This document shows positions 4,387 to 6,537 of a stretch of DNA of 6,537 bases, in pieces. Under the pieces are notes generated by a model that ran no database searches, was not told where the DNA came from, and saw nothing but the letters and a program-made list of their open reading frames with translations. The position numbers and the translations under genes were made by a program. Origin of the DNA: Micavibrio sp. UBA2020 (GTDB taxonomy: Bacteria; Pseudomonadota; Alphaproteobacteria; Micavibrionales; UBA2020); NCBI GenBank assembly GCA_002334985.1, contig DDBY01000025.1:1-6537 (forward strand), given 5' to 3'. Position 1 is the stretch's first letter. Each line of letters opens with the position of its first letter.

Positions 4387-5256
4387 GTGCAAGACTTCAT
4401 TCAAAAACAACGCGCACCGCGCGCGGCATCACACAATGTCCGCGGTTTCACGCTGGTCGAGCTCGCGATTGTCATGACCGTCATCGGGATAGTCGTCGGC
4501 TCTATCATCAAAGGGCAGGAGATGATTAAAAATGCCCGCGCCACCGCGACCATCACACAGATGCAATCATACCAAACCGCCGTCATCAATTTCCGCGACG
4601 CCTTCGGCGCGATGCCGGGTGATATGCGCAATGCCGCCACCCGTATTCCGAATTGCAATGCCAACTGCACCCCTTTCGCAGATGAATCCAACGACAATAT
4701 TATTGGAAGCCCCGCATGGGGCGATGACTGGATGGCGCAGGCCGGCACAACCGTCAACTTGCCCGCAACATCCGTCGCGGACGAAACGGTTCTGTTCTGG
4801 GCGCATCTGACGCTCAGCGACATGATTGGCGGCGTTAACAACGCCGCCATCCGCAGCGGCAACGAGCGCATTGCCTGGACGCATACGCATCCCGCCTCCC
4901 CCATAGGGGGCGGATTTGTGGTCGGTTTTGTCAACGGCCAGCCCCTACCGGGCGACCCGCGCGAAGATGACCCTTCAGACCCTGCCGTTCTGGGGCCGCG
5001 CGGACTTGTGTTCATGATTGTCAATTCGCCTTTGTCGGGCGGTATAGACCAGCTTTCAACCTCGGCCGAGCAGGTTATGCCCGTCCACATCGCGCAAATT
5101 ATTGACGGGAAAATTGATGACGGTTATCCGCATCTTGGACGCGTGCGCGCCTACGGTCTCAGCAGTTCATGTTATGGCGGCGACCAGTACGACCCGCATT
5201 ATGCGGCGCGCTCCGGCATGCAGGATTGCGGCATCGCGTTTGAAATGGCCTGGTAA
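4387..5256 (+). CDS. Type IV pilin-like / pseudopilin protein (paralogue 2)
   Basis: This 289-residue paralogue of the preceding gene starts at a GTG with AGAGGG only 3 bases upstream, unusually close. No better in-frame start exists before the prepilin signal, and both proteins then begin Met-Gln. The 20-residue leader ends in Arg19-Gly20, followed by FTLVELAIVMTVIGIVVGSI, with Glu25 as Glu+5. From Arg19 to residue 100, 48 of 82 positions match paralogue 1 by eye. Shared blocks are FRDAFGAMPGDM (69-80), CNANC (Cys90, Cys94), VLFWAHLTLSDMIGG (135-149), THPAS...GGFVVG (167-180), DDGYP (244-248), and a Cys262/Cys281 pair spaced almost as in paralogue 1 (18 versus 17 residues between). Only 18 residues replace the long Gly/Asn-containing segment, so this is the compact form. 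It is predicted to be an inner-membrane-anchored filament subunit or pseudopilin processed by prepilin peptidase. It ends 14 bases from the convergent cutA stop. Confidence 0.9.
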   Translation: MQDFIQKQRAPRAASHNVRGFTLVELAIVMTVIGIVVGSIIKGQEMIKNARATATITQMQSYQTAVINFRDAFGAMPGDMRNAATRIPNCNANCTPFADESNDNIIGSPAWGDDWMAQAGTTVNLPATSVADETVLFWAHLTLSDMIGGVNNAAIRSGNERIAWTHTHPASPIGGGFVVGFVNGQPLPGDPREDDPSDPAVLGPRGLVFMIVNSPLSGGIDQLSTSAEQVMPVHIAQIIDGKIDDGYPHLGRVRAYGLSSSCYGGDQYDPHYAARSGMQDCGIAFEMAW

Positions 5257-5270
5257 GGCGCAGCAGAGGA

Positions 5271-5627
5271 TTACTCCGCCAGCGTTTCCGCCTTTATCCA
5301 CCCCAGATAATCATCCAGACCGCCAAGCACGGGCAAAGACACCGCGCACGGCACCTCATAGGGATGCAGCGTCTTTATCCGCTGCATCAGCGTAGCCGAT
5401 ACATCCGCGCGGGTTTTGAGGATAACCACAACCTCCGACGCACGTTCGACCTTGCCCTGCCAACGATATACGGATGTCATACCGGGCAGGATATTGGCGC
5501 AAGCAGCCAGCTTTTCTTCGACGGCAGCAGCGGCAATATGTTCCGCAACTTCCGCCGACGGTGCGGTGACGTAAATAAAAACGATACCGGTTTCTTCCGG
5601 CATAACAATCTCGGCTTGCGCCGTCAT
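5271..5627 (-). CDS. cutA: CutA family divalent-cation tolerance protein
   Basis: This 118-residue protein belongs to the CutA1 family, small trimeric ferredoxin-like proteins linked to tolerance of copper and other divalent metals; the exact role remains uncertain. Family blocks are FIYVTAPSAEVAEHIA, EEKLAACANILPGMTSVYRW (19-56, with Cys43 at the conserved position), EVVVILKTRADV, LHPYEVP (87-93) and DDYLGWIKAE. Where many members read HPYEVPE, this one has Cys94 (VPCAV), adding a second thiol. The eight residues before MPEETG are a slightly long N-terminus. I keep the ATG at 5627 because it overlaps the stop of cphB by ATGA, a sign of translational coupling; Met9 is the alternative. It is cytoplasmic and is the last gene of a cphB-cutA operon. 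Confidence 0.95.
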   Translation of the reverse strand: MTAQAEIVMPEETGIVFIYVTAPSAEVAEHIAAAAVEEKLAACANILPGMTSVYRWQGKVERASEVVVILKTRADVSATLMQRIKTLHPYEVPCAVSLPVLGGLDDYLGWIKAETLAE

Positions 5628-6409
5628 GACGGCCTGCGGGTTTTCAAATCATACCGCGCACCGGCAGGCAGTTTATCGACGCGGAAGCCTGCGGCTTCGA
5701 AAACTTCGCCGCGCTCCACGTCTGCCATGTTACAACGCTCAAGCCCGCGGCCATCGACGAATGTTACCGTGCCGCTGCCGACAATCTCCATGACGCCGTC
5801 TTTGCGCAGCACCGCGGCGGTGTCTTCGTCAACACCGATGCCCAGCGTCGCCGGATGCGTGGCCACTGCGTTAAACAGGCGTGGCAGGCGGTTTCTTTCG
5901 CTGAAATGCGTATCGATAACGGCACCTTGCAACAAGCCGAAACCGGCCGTCATCTGCACTTCGCCTTTTTGCATGGATTTTTCAGGGTCGCCGCCGCAGA
6001 CCATCAACGACGATGCCGCCGCCGCGCCGGCGCTTGTGCCTGCAATCACAAGCGTGCCGGCTGCATATTTTTCGGCAATCACATCAAACGCGCGCGTGCC
6101 CGCCATCGCCTGAGTCAGGCGCATCTGGTCGCCGCCGCTGAAAAAAACCACATCGGCGTTTTCGAGCACGGCTGCAACCGCATCGCTATTCGCCATGGTG
6201 CGGCTGTCGATATGCAGCACAGTGCAATTTTCTACGCCCAGTTTTTTATAAACGGCTTCATAACGCTCTTTCGCAGCGGCAGGCTCCGCCGTTGCAGATG
6301 TGATAACGCAGACGCGCGCGCTTGCGCCGCAGCTTTCGTCCAGCACGCGGCGGTGAACCGTCATGGCGCCTTCTTTGTCTTCGGCGCCGCCGATGGCGAT
6401 AAGTGTCAT
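5624..6409 (-). CDS. cphB: Cyanophycinase (peptidase family S51)
   Basis: This is a serine exopeptidase that degrades cyanophycin (multi-L-arginyl-poly-L-aspartate), releasing beta-Asp-Arg dipeptides so that stored nitrogen and carbon can be reused. At 261 residues it has the usual intracellular size and no signal peptide. Key motifs are LIAIGGAEDKEG near the N-terminus, FFSGGDQ (89-95), the nucleophile elbow GTSAGAAAAS with Ser126, and DTHFSERNRLPRL (166-178) with the catalytic His168. The 42-residue spacing from Ser to His equals that in Synechocystis CphB (132/174). Glu143 or a nearby acidic residue would complete the triad, which I cannot confirm. The HF-x(2)-R-x-R pattern favours cyanophycinase over the related aspartyl dipeptidase PepE. 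The start is secured by AAGGAG 7 bases upstream. It overlaps cutA by 4 bases. No cyanophycin synthetase is in the window. Confidence 0.92.
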   Translation of the reverse strand: MTLIAIGGAEDKEGAMTVHRRVLDESCGASARVCVITSATAEPAAAKERYEAVYKKLGVENCTVLHIDSRTMANSDAVAAVLENADVVFFSGGDQMRLTQAMAGTRAFDVIAEKYAAGTLVIAGTSAGAAAASSLMVCGGDPEKSMQKGEVQMTAGFGLLQGAVIDTHFSERNRLPRLFNAVATHPATLGIGVDEDTAAVLRKDGVMEIVGSGTVTFVDGRGLERCNMADVERGEVFEAAGFRVDKLPAGARYDLKTRRPS

Positions 6410-6537
6410 GCCTTGTCTCCTTAATACAGAAATACCATAATAAGTTTTGTGTGCCTGTGCCAGCCCTTTAATGTCTGAAAAACCTCATTTAGAAAGATTC
6501 CATACTTTCAAACATGAAATTTGCATGTAACAATCCA
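6410..6537 (-). promoter_or_regulatory. Upstream region of the cphB-cutA operon
   Basis: No gene is visible in these 128 bases, which run off the right edge. On the minus strand AAGGAG lies 7 bases before the cphB ATG. A TATTAT (6442-6437) could be a -10 with a start near 6430, but the expected -35 position (GGCTGG at 6465-6460) is poor, so an activator may be needed or the true promoter may lie elsewhere. Confidence 0.3.

Noticed and set aside
5257..5270. Terminator between the convergent paralogue 2 and cutA
   Set aside because: Only a 4-base GGCG/CGCC pairing with a wide loop and no T tract is visible.
5364..6424. Plus-strand open frames opposite cutA and cphB (249 and 189 codons)
   Set aside because: They are antisense to genes with clear motifs and coupled starts; the composition is that of a shadow frame.
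6444..6464. Sigma-54-like TGGCAC element upstream of cphB on the minus strand
   Set aside because: The required TTGC at the -12 position is CACA here, so the match is only half a site.

Overview
The window looks like chromosomal DNA from an alphaproteobacterium. The L13 (153 aa, ending in MNPKNKR) and S9 (162 aa, with an N-terminal extension of about 38 residues before the conserved domain) are of the alphaproteobacterial type. The beta- and gamma-carbonic anhydrases, CutA and cyanophycinase fit this too. I see no phage, transposon, tRNA, rRNA or CRISPR. A finer placement, for example near Micavibrio-like or Rhodospirillales lineages, would be a guess.

Layout. (1) 1-1274: a gamma-class carbonic anhydrase (minus strand, cut by the left edge) and a beta-class carbonic anhydrase (plus strand) are divergent around an 83-base spacer whose AT box could serve as the -10 for both directions. 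Two evolutionarily unrelated enzymes for the same CO2/bicarbonate reaction thus sit back to back. (2) 1281-1757: a small unrecognised protein (minus) with a possible tubby/LURP-like fold. (3) 1797-1836: a strong, nearly symmetric terminator closing the ribosomal operon. (4) 1854-2909: the rplM-rpsI operon (minus) with a good sigma-70 promoter and a hairpin in its leader. (5) 2823-3135: a 313-base gene-free, AT-rich divergent region. (6) 3136-5256: two tandem paralogous genes for type IV pilin-like (prepilin/pseudopilin) proteins, plus strand, with no assembly genes beside them. The first carries an insertion of about 98 residues, including a Gly/Asn-rich tract, that the second lacks. (7) 5271-6409: a minus-strand operon of cyanophycinase (cphB) and cutA joined by an ATGA overlap. 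(8) 6410-6537: promoter region of that operon.

How the genes relate. Most of the window is housekeeping or metabolic: CO2/HCO3- interconversion, ribosome assembly, metal-related CutA, and breakdown of the nitrogen store cyanophycin. The least ordinary part is the pilin pair. Both proteins share the prepilin peptidase signal, an LPGD/MPGD core, an FW-x-H-L-x(3)-DMI motif, a THPAS...GGFVVG block, a DDGYP block and four Cys at matching places. The pair therefore arose by duplication, and one copy then gained, or the other lost, the low-complexity insert. Their role is unknown. Surface pilus subunits or secretion pseudopilins are the natural hypotheses.
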